DNA of 64,000 bases, taken from NCBI RefSeq assembly GCF_001642995.1, contig NZ_LOHS01000058.1:1-64000 (forward strand), read 5' to 3'. The stretch is from Streptomyces jeddahensis. GTDB lineage: Bacteria > Actinomycetota > Actinomycetes > Streptomycetales > Streptomycetaceae. The notes beneath the pieces are model-generated. The model did no database searches. It was not told the origin of the DNA and worked only from the letters and a program-made list of their open reading frames with translations. Positions 52,395 through 62,600 of this stretch are shown here, one piece after another. A program made the translations under genes and the position numbers. Each line of letters starts with the position of its first letter. Positions within the stretch are counted from its first letter, which is position 1.

Positions 52395-53960
52395 TCAGCC
52401 CGCGGGCTTACCGGCGGGTTCGCTGCGCCAGTCCGGGTGGCCCGGCATCGGCGGCGTCTTCGCTCCGTACAGCCAGGGCTGGAGGAATCCCCGCAGGTCA
52501 CGCCTGGCGATGCGGGACGCCAGGGAGACGAAGTCCGCCGTCGTCGCCGTTCCGTCACGGTACGTGGCCACCCACGACCGCTCCAGCTGCTCGAAGGCCG
52601 CGCGCCCGATCTCCTGCCGCAGCGCGTAGAGCACGAGCGCGCTGCCGTCGTAGACGACGGGGCGGAAGATGCTGATCTTCTGGCCGGCATCCGGGGCCTT
52701 GGGCGCGGCGGGCGGTCCGCCGGACGCCCGCCAGGCGTCCGACTGGCGGTACGCCTCGCGCATCCGCTCGTCGAGCGACGGCCCCGCCTTCTCGGCGGCG
52801 TAGAGGGCCTCGTACCAGGTGGCGTGTCCTTCGTTGAGCCACAGGTCGGACCAGGTGCGCGGGCTCACGCTGTCGCCGAACCACTGGTGCGCCAGTTCGT
52901 GCACCATGATCGACTCGATCGCCCAGCCGGGGTGGCCGCGGTCCGTGAAGAGCTCTCTCTCGAAGAGAGAGAGCGTCTGTGTCTCCAGTTCGAACCCCGT
53001 CTGGGCGTCGGCGACCAGCAGGCCGTATGTCTCGAAGGGGTAGCGGCCGACCTTCCGCTCCATCCAGGCGATCTGGTCCGGGGTCTTCCTGAGCCACGGC
53101 TCGAGGGCCTTGCGGTCCTTGGTCGGCACGACGTCGCGTACGACGAGTCCGTGCGGGCCGGTCCGGTACAGCACCGTCGACTTGCCGAGTGACACTTGGG
53201 CGAGCTCGGTGGCCATGGGGTGCAGCGTCCGGTACGCCCACGTGGTGGCGGAGCCCGCACGCGCCCTGCCGGCGGGGACCCCGTTGGCGACGGCGGTGAC
53301 GTCCGAGGGCGCGGTGATGCGGAACGTGAACAGTGCCTTGTCCGAGGGGTGGTCGTTGCACGGGAACACCCGGTGCGCGGCGTCCGCCTGGTTGGCCATG
53401 GCGAGGCCGTCCCTGGTGCGGACCCAGCCGCCGTCCTGCTGGTCGGGCGGCATCGGATTGCTGGTGTGCCGCACGGTCACCCGCATCGCGCCGCCCCGCG
53501 CCAGCGGCCGGGCCGGTGTGACGACCAGGTCCTCGCCGGCCTTGGCGAAGCGGGCCGGCGCGCCGTTGACCTCGACCGACCGGACCGTGCCGTGTGCGAA
53601 GTCGAGGTTGAAGCGTCCGAGACGGTCCGTCGCCCGGGCGGCGATCCTGGTGACGGCGTCGAGCGGCTTGCTGTTGTCGCCGCGATAGGTGAGGGAGATG
53701 TCGTACGACGCCACGTCGTACCCGGGGTTCCCGAGCTGCGGGAACAGCCGGTCGCCGACGCCGAGCGCGGGGGGTGCCTCCGCTCGCGGTGAGCCGGGAG
53801 TATCGGAGACGGGCAGGGGGGCGCTCGCGGCGATGAGGCCGGCGCAGGCCGCCGGGGCCAGCAGCACGGTCCCGATCCGGGAGGCCCGGGAAGTCCGGGA
53901 GCTCGGGAAGGTCCGGGCAGCCTTCGGTCGCGGCGCCTTGGTCCAAGGGGTGAACAGCAT
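52395..53960 (-). CDS. Secreted M1-family zinc aminopeptidase
   Basis: This 521-residue protein has an N-terminal signal segment (GTVLLAPAACAGLIAAS), a beta-rich N-terminal domain, and the zinc site HELAHQWFGD with the third ligand Glu in NEGHATWYE downstream. The exopeptidase motif is changed: the usual GAMEN appears replaced by GFELETQTLS. It is shorter than typical aminopeptidase N and lacks the large helical C-terminal domain, as in other Streptomyces secreted M1 proteins. Probably removes N-terminal residues from extracellular peptides. Confidence 0.85.
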   Translation of the reverse strand: MLFTPWTKAPRPKAARTFPSSRTSRASRIGTVLLAPAACAGLIAASAPLPVSDTPGSPRAEAPPALGVGDRLFPQLGNPGYDVASYDISLTYRGDNSKPLDAVTRIAARATDRLGRFNLDFAHGTVRSVEVNGAPARFAKAGEDLVVTPARPLARGGAMRVTVRHTSNPMPPDQQDGGWVRTRDGLAMANQADAAHRVFPCNDHPSDKALFTFRITAPSDVTAVANGVPAGRARAGSATTWAYRTLHPMATELAQVSLGKSTVLYRTGPHGLVVRDVVPTKDRKALEPWLRKTPDQIAWMERKVGRYPFETYGLLVADAQTGFELETQTLSLFERELFTDRGHPGWAIESIMVHELAHQWFGDSVSPRTWSDLWLNEGHATWYEALYAAEKAGPSLDERMREAYRQSDAWRASGGPPAAPKAPDAGQKISIFRPVVYDGSALVLYALRQEIGRAAFEQLERSWVATYRDGTATTADFVSLASRIARRDLRGFLQPWLYGAKTPPMPGHPDWRSEPAGKPAG

Positions 53961-54046
53961 GGACCACGGCTACCAGCGCGCGCCGTCCAAGCCCGGACGG
54001 CGCGCGCCGTGCCCACCCGAACGGTGCCTTCCGCAAACGTGTGCGC

Positions 54047-56329
54047 CTACGACGTGGCCGTCGCCGGGTGCTGTGCGCGGCTCACGTCGTACACGCCGGG
54101 CACGTTGCGCATCGCTCGCATCAGCCCCGGCAGGTGGGCGGCGTCCGGCAGTTGGAGCGTGTAGGTGTGGCGTACGCGCTGCTGGCTGGGCGGCTCCACG
54201 GTCGCCGAGACGATCGCAGCGCCCTCCAGGGCGATGACTTCGGTGAGGTCGGCCAGCAGGTGCGGCCGACCGAAGGATTCAGCGATCAGCGTGACCCGGC
54301 ACTCCGCCGTGTCGCCCCAGCGCACTCCGACCTCGGTGCGCCCCACTCCCTTCATCTGCGCCACGGCGGGGCACTCCACGCGGTGCACGGTGACGACGCC
54401 GCCGCGCACGGCGAAGGCGGTCACCGCGTCCGGGGGTACAGGGGTGCAGCAGCCCGCGAGCCGCGCGGTCGCGCCCGCCTGGTCGACGACCACGTTCGCC
54501 GCGGCGGGCCGCACGGCGGGCGTCGCGTCGGCGGCCGTGCGGGGTGCTGCCGTTCGGCTCTTCGCTGCCTGAGCCGCGGGCCGGAGCCGTCCGGTGGACA
54601 TCGCGGGAAGCACCCCGGCGGCAGACGGATGCGAGGCCAGCCAGCGGCTGATGGCAATCCGCGCGGCGGGCGTGCGGGCGTGGTCCAGCCACTCTCGCGA
54701 GGGCCCGGACGACGGGTCCTGTCCCATGAGCAGCTGCACCGTGTCGCCGTCGCGCAGGACCGTGCTGAGTGTCGCCAGACGGCCGTTGACGCGTGCCCCG
54801 ATGCACGCGTGCGCGTCCTCGCCGTACTGCGCGTACGCGGCGTCCACGCAGCTGGCGCCCGCGGGCAGTCCGAGCCTGCCCCCGTCGGGACGGAAGACGG
54901 TGATCTCCCCGTCCTGGGCGAGGTCCTCGCGGAGCGTGGACCAGAACGTGTCGGGGTCGGGGGCCGCCTGCTGCCATTCGAGGAGCCGGGACAGCCAGCC
55001 GGGCCTGGTGGGGTCGGCGCGCTCGCCCTCGGGCCGTTCCCCGTCGGCCGTGTCCTCGGCCGCCGGGGCGTAGGGATTGCCGAGGGCGATGACGCCGGCC
55101 TCGGCCACCTTGTGCATCTGGTGGGTGCGGATGAGGACTTCGGCGACCTCGACGGCAGCCGGGATCCCGCCGTGCACGTCCGTTCGTGCCTGGGGAAGGG
55201 CGACCGCGGTGTGCAGCGACTGGTAGAGGTTGAACTTCGGTACGGCGATGAAGTCCTTGAACTCCGAGACGACCGGCGTTAAACACGTGTGCAGCTCGCC
55301 CAGCACGCCGTAGCAGTCGGCGACCTCGTTCACCAGGACCAGCAGCCGCCCGAAGTCCGCGCCGCGCAACTCTCCGCGTTTACGCCGGACCCGGTGCACG
55401 GACAGGAAGTGCCGCGGCCGGATGAGCACGTCCGCGGTGATGCCCGCCTCACGCAGCACGGACCGCACCTCTTCGGCGATGTCCGCGAGGGGGTCGGTAC
55501 CGCGCGCGGCATTGGCGGCGATGAGCTCGCGGGTCTCGTCGTACTCCTCGGGGTGGAGGATCGCGAAGACCAGGTCCTCGAGTTCCGTCTTGAGGGCCTG
55601 CACGCCGAGGCGCTCGGCGAGCGGGATGAGGACGTCCCGGGTGACCTTGGCGATCCGCACCTGTTTCTCGGGCCGCATGACACCGAGCGTGCGGACGTTG
55701 TGCAGCCGGTCGGCGAGCTTGATCGACATGACGCGGACGTCGTTGCCGGTCGCGACGAGCATCTTGCGGAAGGTCTCAGGTTCGGCCGCCGCTCCGTAGT
55801 CGACCTTCTCGAGCTTGGTGACTCCGTCGACCAGATAGCGCACTTCCTCGCCGAACTCGGCGCCGACCTGATCAAGCGTCACGTCCGTGTCCTCAACCGT
55901 GTCGTGGAGGAGGGACGCCGTCAGGGTCGTGGTTTCCGCGCCGAGTTCCGCGAGGATCAGCGTCACGGCGAGCGGGTGCGTGATGTACGGCTCGCCGCTC
56001 TTGCGCATCTGTCCGCGGTGCGAGGACTCGGCGAGAACGTACGCCTTGCGCAGGGGTTCGATGTCCGCATCCGGGAAGTGCGCGCGATGGGCCTCGACCA
56101 CATGTCCGATGGCGTCGGGCAGCCGGTCGCGGGCAGCGGGCCCGAGCAGTGCGGCCCGTCCCAGTCTGCGCAGGTCGATCCGGGGGCGGCCGCGCCTGCG
56201 GTGCACCGAGGGCTCCCCCACGCTCGCGTCCTCCCCCACTCTCGACGTCGATCGAGCAGGGGGACCCCCACGAGCGGGGGAACCCGCACCGGCGCCCGGC
56301 GTCGGGTGGTCTGCGGCCTCCGCACTCAT
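54047..56329 (-). CDS. rsh: RelA/SpoT-homolog (p)ppGpp hydrolase/synthetase
   Basis: This 760-residue RSH protein controls the alarmone ppGpp. Domains: HD hydrolase (about 85-220) with intact HDTVEDTD (His142-Asp143) and KLADRLHNVRTL; synthetase-like domain (about 270-400) with RPRHFLSVHR, ADFGRLLVLVN and EVLIRTHQMH; TGS (about 460-520); a zinc-finger-like CCTPVPPDAV; and ACT (about 680-760). The synthetase motifs are divergent from canonical RelA, so hydrolase may dominate. Leu350 is encoded by TTA (55280-55282). ATG 56329 has GGAGG six bases upstream. Residues about 17-40 come from a GC-rich hairpin repeat. Confidence 0.92.
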   Translation of the reverse strand: MSAEAADHPTPGAGAGSPARGGPPARSTSRVGEDASVGEPSVHRRRGRPRIDLRRLGRAALLGPAARDRLPDAIGHVVEAHRAHFPDADIEPLRKAYVLAESSHRGQMRKSGEPYITHPLAVTLILAELGAETTTLTASLLHDTVEDTDVTLDQVGAEFGEEVRYLVDGVTKLEKVDYGAAAEPETFRKMLVATGNDVRVMSIKLADRLHNVRTLGVMRPEKQVRIAKVTRDVLIPLAERLGVQALKTELEDLVFAILHPEEYDETRELIAANAARGTDPLADIAEEVRSVLREAGITADVLIRPRHFLSVHRVRRKRGELRGADFGRLLVLVNEVADCYGVLGELHTCLTPVVSEFKDFIAVPKFNLYQSLHTAVALPQARTDVHGGIPAAVEVAEVLIRTHQMHKVAEAGVIALGNPYAPAAEDTADGERPEGERADPTRPGWLSRLLEWQQAAPDPDTFWSTLREDLAQDGEITVFRPDGGRLGLPAGASCVDAAYAQYGEDAHACIGARVNGRLATLSTVLRDGDTVQLLMGQDPSSGPSREWLDHARTPAARIAISRWLASHPSAAGVLPAMSTGRLRPAAQAAKSRTAAPRTAADATPAVRPAAANVVVDQAGATARLAGCCTPVPPDAVTAFAVRGGVVTVHRVECPAVAQMKGVGRTEVGVRWGDTAECRVTLIAESFGRPHLLADLTEVIALEGAAIVSATVEPPSQQRVRHTYTLQLPDAAHLPGLMRAMRNVPGVYDVSRAQHPATATS
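55280..55282 (-). promoter_or_regulatory. TTA (bldA-dependent) codon in rsh
   Basis: The plus strand reads CGT TAA ACA, so the minus strand reads TGT TTA ACG in the rsh frame (CLT, residues 349-351). The position is in frame with the stop at 54047. Confidence 0.88.
56232..56264. repeat. GC-rich hairpin repeat inside rsh
   Basis: TCCCCC...CTCGA (56232-56245) faces TCGAG...GGGGGA (56252-56264), with further GGGGG/CCCCC tracts on both sides up to about 56280. Such sequences are usually intergenic in Streptomyces; here the stretch is translated in the rsh N-terminus. Confidence 0.55.
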
Positions 56330-56522
56330 GGGCACCTCCGGCAGCGTCGACCGGCGAAGCGGAGGGGGCACCCCGGGCCTTCACCCCAGGGGAGGGTGAT
56401 CGTTCCCCCGTCCGGGCCGGTGCTTGATGCTACCGAGCCCATCACGCGCCGCTGACCGGCTCTCGCCGAGCGTGAAACGGATCACCCATTCGAGCGAAGA
56501 ATCAGGGGTGCGCCGAGAAGGA

Positions 56523-57437
56523 TCAGGGGCGCGCGGGTTCGACGTGCTCGTGCAGCCACGCGGCGTCGATCTCGCCTTCGGCGACGATCACGGCCGGTCC
56601 CGTCATCTCGATCTCGCCGTCCGGGCGCTCCATGATCACCAGGCGCCCGCCGGGCACGTCGACCACGTACGTCGCGGGGGTGCCCATGACCGCCGGGTCC
56701 GCGCCGTCCCTGCGGGCCGCGGCCACGGCGACGGCGCACGCGCCGGTGCCGCACGAGCGGGTCTCGCCGGCGCCGCGCTCGTGGACGCGCATCGCCACGT
56801 GCCGGGGACCCCGCTCCACGACGAACTCGACGTTCACACCGTCCGGATAGGCGGATGCCGGGGCGACGGGCGGTGGTGCCCACAGGTTGCCCGCCTGGTC
56901 GAGGTCGTCCACGAAGGCGACCGCGTGCGGGTTGCCCATGTTCACGTTGCGCGCGGGCCAGCTGTGGGCTCCGACGCTCACCGAGACGCTCTCCGCGGGG
57001 CCGTCCGGGAACACGGCCTTGCCCATGCCGACGGTGATGTCCCCCGCAGCGGAGCCGCTGTCGGACCCGGCCTTGGCGATGTGCACGCGCTTCACTCCTG
57101 CGCGCGTGGCGACCGCGAGATCACCTTCGCCCACATGGCCGGATCGCTGGAGATAGCGCGCGAACACACGCACGCCGTTGCCGCACATCTCGGCGATCGA
57201 ACCGTCGCCGTTGCGGTAGTCCATGAACCACTCCGCCTGCGCCGCCATCTCCCTGGCCTCGGGGTGCGCGGCGGAACGCACGACATGTAGCAGACCGTCG
57301 CCGCCGATGCCCGCACGGCGGTCGCACAGCGCGGCGACGGCGGCCGGGGACAGGTCGATGGCGTTCTCCGGGTCGGGAACGATCACGAAGTCGTTCTGGG
57401 TCCCGTGACCCTTGAGGAAGGCGATCCGCGAGCTCAT
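56523..57437 (-). CDS. dapF: Diaminopimelate epimerase
   Basis: This 304-residue enzyme converts LL- to meso-diaminopimelate in lysine and peptidoglycan synthesis. Streptomyces uses LL-DAP in its vegetative wall, so this mainly serves lysine. The two catalytic cysteines are in MCGNGVRVF and SCGTGACAV. The substrate motifs KGHGTQNDF and GIGGDGLLHV are present. The ATG at 57437 begins exactly at MSSRIAFLKGHG. Neighbour miaA lies upstream on the same strand beyond a membrane protein gene. Confidence 0.95.
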   Translation of the reverse strand: MSSRIAFLKGHGTQNDFVIVPDPENAIDLSPAAVAALCDRRAGIGGDGLLHVVRSAAHPEAREMAAQAEWFMDYRNGDGSIAEMCGNGVRVFARYLQRSGHVGEGDLAVATRAGVKRVHIAKAGSDSGSAAGDITVGMGKAVFPDGPAESVSVSVGAHSWPARNVNMGNPHAVAFVDDLDQAGNLWAPPPVAPASAYPDGVNVEFVVERGPRHVAMRVHERGAGETRSCGTGACAVAVAAARRDGADPAVMGTPATYVVDVPGGRLVIMERPDGEIEMTGPAVIVAEGEIDAAWLHEHVEPARP

Positions 57438-57505
57438 TCCTCGATCGTACGGGGTGGCTCCGACACTCCGCGGAGCCGGCCACGGGCTGAGACCGGGCCG
57501 TGGTG

Positions 57506-58012
57506 TCAGCGGAGTCGGGCCACGCGCCATACCGCGAGCGCCACGACGCCCACGACCACCACCGCGTATGCGGCGATCACCCGCCAGTCCGGGCGGCGGC
57601 CGGAGCCCCGCTGGGGCAGTCCCGGCCATGTGTGGCCCACGCGGCGCGCGGCCATCATGGCCCAGCCCGCGGCGCAGGAGCTGATCAGCAGGCCCAGCAT
57701 GGCGACGACGGCCCCGCCGTCGCCGAACTCGAAGGCCAGCGGGAAGGCGAACATCAGGGAGCCGACGGCGGCGAGGCTGACGATGGGCGCGAGCTGCCAG
57801 ATCCGCAGCCGGCGCTGCGGGCGCAGCTCCACCTCGACCTCGGCTGGCGCGGCGAGTTCGTCCGCGTCGGGCCCGTCGGCCGTCACGCCGACCGGCGTCT
57901 CGTCAGGGCCGTCGGAGCTCAGTCGGCCCTCGCCCTGCGTCGTGTCGTGCCCGCCGCGACGTGCGGTGTCGTGTTCCCCACCGTGTGCGGTGTCGCGAGG
58001 GCCGGCCTCCAT
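57506..58012 (-). CDS. Hypothetical membrane protein with repeat-bearing N-terminus
   Basis: This 168-residue protein has a hydrophilic first half with short imperfect repeats (DTAHGGEH, DTARRGGH, DTTQGEG) and three predicted membrane helices (IWQLAPIVSLAAVGSLMFAF, VVAMLGLLISSCAAGWAM, VIAAYAVVVVGVVALAV). Function unknown. ATG 58012 has GGAGGG ten bases upstream; ATG 58069 has none. It sits between miaA and dapF on the same strand. Confidence 0.7.
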   Translation of the reverse strand: MEAGPRDTAHGGEHDTARRGGHDTTQGEGRLSSDGPDETPVGVTADGPDADELAAPAEVEVELRPQRRLRIWQLAPIVSLAAVGSLMFAFPLAFEFGDGGAVVAMLGLLISSCAAGWAMMAARRVGHTWPGLPQRGSGRRPDWRVIAAYAVVVVGVVALAVWRVARLR

Positions 58013-58119
58013 CGCCACGCGCCCTCCCAACTCAGGACTCTCTGGTCGATCGAAGGACGATGATGGCATGGCGTCAGGGGGCCGGACCGCGGGCGGAGCG
58101 TCCCGATGCCATCACGTGA

Positions 58120-59058
58120 TCAGGCTGTAACCGGTCGTTCGACCAAGGCCAGGGCCCGCTCCGGAAGTTCCGTGAGATCCGTCGCGGCACCGCTCAGCCA
58201 GTGCACGCGCGGGTCGCGACGGAACCACGAGTCCTGGCGGCGCGCGAAACGCTTGGTGGCGCGTACGGTCTCGGCGCGCGCCTCGTCCTCCGTGCACTCT
58301 CCCGCGAGCGCCGCGAGCACCTGCTGGTAGCCGAGCGCGCGGGATGCGGTACGGCCCTCGCGCAGGCCCTGCGCCTCCAGCTCGCGTACCTCGTCGACCA
58401 GACCGGCCTCCCACATGCGGTCCACGCGCGTGGCGATGCGCTCGTCGAGCTCGGCGCGCGGCACGTCGACGCCGATCTGGACGGTGTCGTAGACGGAGTC
58501 GTGGCCGGGGAGGTTGGCGGTGAAGGGCTTGCCGGTGATCTCGATGACCTCGAGGGCGCGCACGATACGGCGGCCGTTGCTGGGCAGGATGGCCCGCGCG
58601 GCCTCGGGGTCGGCGGCGGCCAGCCGCGCGTGCAGCGCACCGGACCCGCGCAGCGCGAGCTCCTCCTCAAGGACGGCCCGTACGGCGGGATCGGTGCCGG
58701 GGAACTCGAGGTGGTCGACGGCCCCGCGGACGTACAGCCCGGATCCGCCGACAAGGACGGGTGTGCGCCCCTCGCCGAGCAGCCGGTCGATCTCCGCGCG
58801 TGCGAGCCGCTGGTACTCGGCGACGCTCGCGGTCTCCGTGACGTCCCAGATGTCCAGGAGGTGGTGCGGGACACCCCCGCGCTCCTCCGTCGTCAGCTTG
58901 GCGGTGCCGATGTCCATCCCCCGGTAGAGCTGCATGGAGTCGGCGTTGACGACCTCTCCTCCGAGCCGCTGGGCGAGATGGACACCCAGATCGGACTTTC
59001 CTGCCGCGGTGGGCCCGACGACGGCGATGACCCGCGGCGCGGGAGCTGCACTTCTCAC
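58120..59058 (-). CDS. miaA: tRNA dimethylallyltransferase MiaA
   Basis: This 312-residue enzyme attaches a dimethylallyl group to A37 of tRNAs reading UNN codons. The P-loop is GPTAAGKSDLG; further signatures are NADSMQLYRGMDIGTAK, GGSGLYVRGAVDHL and RALGYQQVLAALAGE. The GTG at 59058 puts the P-loop 14 residues in, as usual; the long open frame upstream is unlikely. In Streptomyces this modification affects the bldA tRNA that reads TTA codons, which occur in rsh and the MFS gene of this window. Confidence 0.93.
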   Translation of the reverse strand: MRSAAPAPRVIAVVGPTAAGKSDLGVHLAQRLGGEVVNADSMQLYRGMDIGTAKLTTEERGGVPHHLLDIWDVTETASVAEYQRLARAEIDRLLGEGRTPVLVGGSGLYVRGAVDHLEFPGTDPAVRAVLEEELALRGSGALHARLAAADPEAARAILPSNGRRIVRALEVIEITGKPFTANLPGHDSVYDTVQIGVDVPRAELDERIATRVDRMWEAGLVDEVRELEAQGLREGRTASRALGYQQVLAALAGECTEDEARAETVRATKRFARRQDSWFRRDPRVHWLSGAATDLTELPERALALVERPVTA

Positions 59059-59240
59059 GGCCCCAGTCTCGCAAACCCCAGGCCGTTGCCCGAACGAGCT
59101 ACGTGACGCCACAGATGGGAGGTCGTTGCCTGTTGCGAGGTTCCGGCCGCCGGTTTTCGAGAACCGGTGCCCCGGGCGGCGCAATGAGACGCACCGGGCG
59201 GCGCGGGATTTCGCTCGCACGAGTAGGGTATGGAGTAGTT

Positions 59241-59507
59241 ATGGGCGTTTTTGCACGGTTTCTCCGCAGGTCACAGGGCAAGGAGGAGGCGTCAACCGTC
59301 GAGGTGCCGACCGAATCGCCGACGGCCGAATCCGGACCGGATGCGGAGGAGGCGAAGGGCTCGTCCGCGGCCGGGACCAAGGCCGAGGCCGAGCCGACAG
59401 CGGCGGCGGACGCCGAGAAGAACACGGCGGAGAGCGTGGAGATCCCGAAGCAGCAGTCCGCGGATGAAGCGGCCGACAACGAGGCCGGCGAGGGCGCCCG
59501 CAAGTAG
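59241..59507 (+). CDS. Small acidic hypothetical protein
   Basis: This 88-residue protein has a short basic start (MGVFARFLRRSQGK) and an acidic, Ala/Glu-rich disordered body ending VEIPKQQSADEAADNEAG. I recall close relatives across Streptomyces but not their function. ATG 59241 has GGAG five bases upstream. The gene ends 25 bases before the antitoxin-like gene, so they are probably cotranscribed. Confidence 0.7.
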   Translation: MGVFARFLRRSQGKEEASTVEVPTESPTAESGPDAEEAKGSSAAGTKAEAEPTAAADAEKNTAESVEIPKQQSADEAADNEAGEGARK

Positions 59508-59532
59508 GCTCTCCGCGAGGGAAGGTGAATCC

Positions 59533-59844
59533 ATGGGCATCCTGGAGACGTTGAAGACCAAGCTCGCCCCGGCCAGGGAAAAGGTTTCGGACTTCGCGCA
59601 GCAGCACGAGGACAAGATCGACAGAGGTCTGGACAAGGCTGCGAAAATGGTCGACGACAGGACCAAGGGCAAGTACAGCGAGAAGATCCACACGGGCACG
59701 GACAAGGCGAAGGACGCCCTGGACCGACTTGCGCACAGGGAAACGGGGCCCAAGGAACCAGAAGGCGAGCGCGGTGCCGCTCCCGACCGCGGTGCCACTC
59801 CGCCCCCGCCGCCCCAGGACTCGCCACCCCCTCCGACTTCCTGA
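59533..59844 (+). CDS. MT0933-like antitoxin-family protein
   Basis: This 103-residue protein has the helical start MGILETLKTKLAPAREKVSDF, lysine-rich heptads (DKIDRGLDKAAKMVDDRTKGKYSEKI) and a Pro-rich tail. It resembles the Rv0909/MT0933 antitoxin family. No toxin gene adjoins; the upstream partner is the small acidic protein. ATG 59533 has GGAAGG six bases upstream. Identification by similarity of pattern only. Confidence 0.7.
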   Translation: MGILETLKTKLAPAREKVSDFAQQHEDKIDRGLDKAAKMVDDRTKGKYSEKIHTGTDKAKDALDRLAHRETGPKEPEGERGAAPDRGATPPPPPQDSPPPPTS

Positions 59845-59865
59845 ACCGCAGCAGCACACACACCG

Positions 59866-59903
59866 GCGGACGGCCGTGGAGCAGAGACTCCCCGGCCGTC
59901 CGC
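59866..59903 (+). terminator. Hairpin terminator
   Basis: GCGGACGGCC (59866-59875) pairs over 10 bp with GGCCGTCCGC (59894-59903) after the antitoxin-like gene. Confidence 0.7.
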
Positions 59904-59908
59904 GTATG

Positions 59909-59972
59909 TCTGCGTCGCCGTCAGTCTGCGTGGCCGTCAGGCTGCGTCGCCGTCTGTCTGCGTCGCCGCGAC
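59909..59972. repeat. Four 16-bp tandem repeats
   Basis: Units at 59909, 59925, 59941 and 59957 read TCTGCGTCGCCGTCAG, TCTGCGTGGCCGTCAG, GCTGCGTCGCCGTCTG and TCTGCGTCGCCGCGAC. They lie between a terminator and the end of the dioxygenase-fold gene. Confidence 0.8.
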
Positions 59973-59985
59973 GGCCGGCCGGCGG

Positions 59986-60699
59986 CTACGACCAGGCCGC
60001 GACCACGTACCCCACGCCGTACGGCGCGTCCTCGTAGAGCAAGCGGCCGGCCAGCCCGGCGTCTTCGGCCGCGCCCGCGAGTACCTGCCACGGTGCGCGG
60101 CCCGACGCCTTCAGTACATGGGCGAGTTCCACGTCCAGCACCTTGAGCGCCGCCACGTCCGCGCTCCCCAGCGCACGCGCGGCCTCCGCGTCGAATCCCG
60201 CGGCCCGCTCGTCGAGGTAGCCCGGGGCCTTGACCGTGCGGCAGATGCTGGCGTCGCCCATCACGAGCAGCGCGACGCGGCCGGCCTGCACCGCGAGTTC
60301 TCGTCCCACCTCGGCGCACCGCTCCGGCTCGAGGGCTTCACCGACACCGAGTCCCTCGACGGGGGCGTCCGACCAGCCCGTGCGCTCCAGCAGCCAGGCC
60401 GCGACCGCTAGCGAGTACGGAAGCGGCCGCTCGGGCAGGTCGCGAGCCGGACGTCCGAGGCGGACGTCGACGTCCACGCCGAAGCCGCGGAACGACCCCT
60501 GCGCCCCTTCGGGATGCACTCCGCGTCCGCTCTGTTCGGCGGGTCCCACGACGACCAGCAGGTCGGGCCGGGCGGCGGCGAGCACCCCGAGAGCGTCCGT
60601 GCACGCGGTGCGCGCGGCATCCAGCTCGGGAGCGGCGCCCGCGGCGACCTCCGGTACGAGCATCGGGGGGCAGGGGCAGACTGCGGCGGCAACGAGCAT
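59986..60699 (-). CDS. Class III extradiol dioxygenase-like protein
   Basis: This 237-residue protein has the LigB/class III extradiol dioxygenase fold signature at the start (MLVAAAVCPCPPMLVPEVAAG) with later LLVVVGPAEQSGR and LLVMGDASICRTVKAPG. Several usual iron-ligand histidines are absent (the VCPCPP segment replaces the CPHPP-type start), so catalysis is doubtful. It is conserved next to miaB in Streptomyces, as I recall. ATG 60699; ribosome binding site weak. It ends beside a 16-bp repeat array. Confidence 0.75.
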   Translation of the reverse strand: MLVAAAVCPCPPMLVPEVAAGAAPELDAARTACTDALGVLAAARPDLLVVVGPAEQSGRGVHPEGAQGSFRGFGVDVDVRLGRPARDLPERPLPYSLAVAAWLLERTGWSDAPVEGLGVGEALEPERCAEVGRELAVQAGRVALLVMGDASICRTVKAPGYLDERAAGFDAEAARALGSADVAALKVLDVELAHVLKASGRAPWQVLAGAAEDAGLAGRLLYEDAPYGVGYVVAAWS

Positions 60700-60724
60700 G
60701 ATCGGCAGACTACTGCCGCGACGC

Positions 60725-62251
<1,527 letters not shown>

Positions 62252-62408
62252 GCCACAAGGGTAGGCGGTGACGGGGACATCCCCGGACGCCGGAGCCGGA
62301 ACCAGCCGGCGAAGGCGAGCGCTCCCCCTGTGGCCTGGGTCATTGCGGACACTGGCGGCATATGGCAACGATGAGGAGCAATCCACCGACGACAGAAAGC
62401 GGCAGCTC

Positions 62409-62546
62409 ATGAGCGAGCACGTGCACGTCCGCCTCCCGAACGGCATGGGTGTGTCGGAGGACGGCCGACTCGTCGAGCTCTCCCGCTGCCGGTGCGGTGC
62501 CACCTTCACCAAGGTCTACGAGGTGGAGGACGGCGAGCCGGAGTAG
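62409..62546 (+). CDS. Small CxC-containing protein
   Basis: This 45-residue protein [14 protein letters not shown]... contains RCRCGATF, a C-x-C motif that may bind metal, between an acidic tail and a short basic start. I do not recognise a family. ATG 62409; the ribosome binding site (GAAAGCGGCA) is mediocre. It may be real because a close promoter-sized gap separates it from miaB, but the evidence is slight. Confidence 0.5.
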   Translation: MSEHVHVRLPNGMGVSEDGRLVELSRCRCGATFTKVYEVEDGEPE

Positions 62547-62600
62547 CGGTCACCGAACCGGCCTGGTCTTCACGGCGAGTGACCTGGCAGGATCGCTCGC

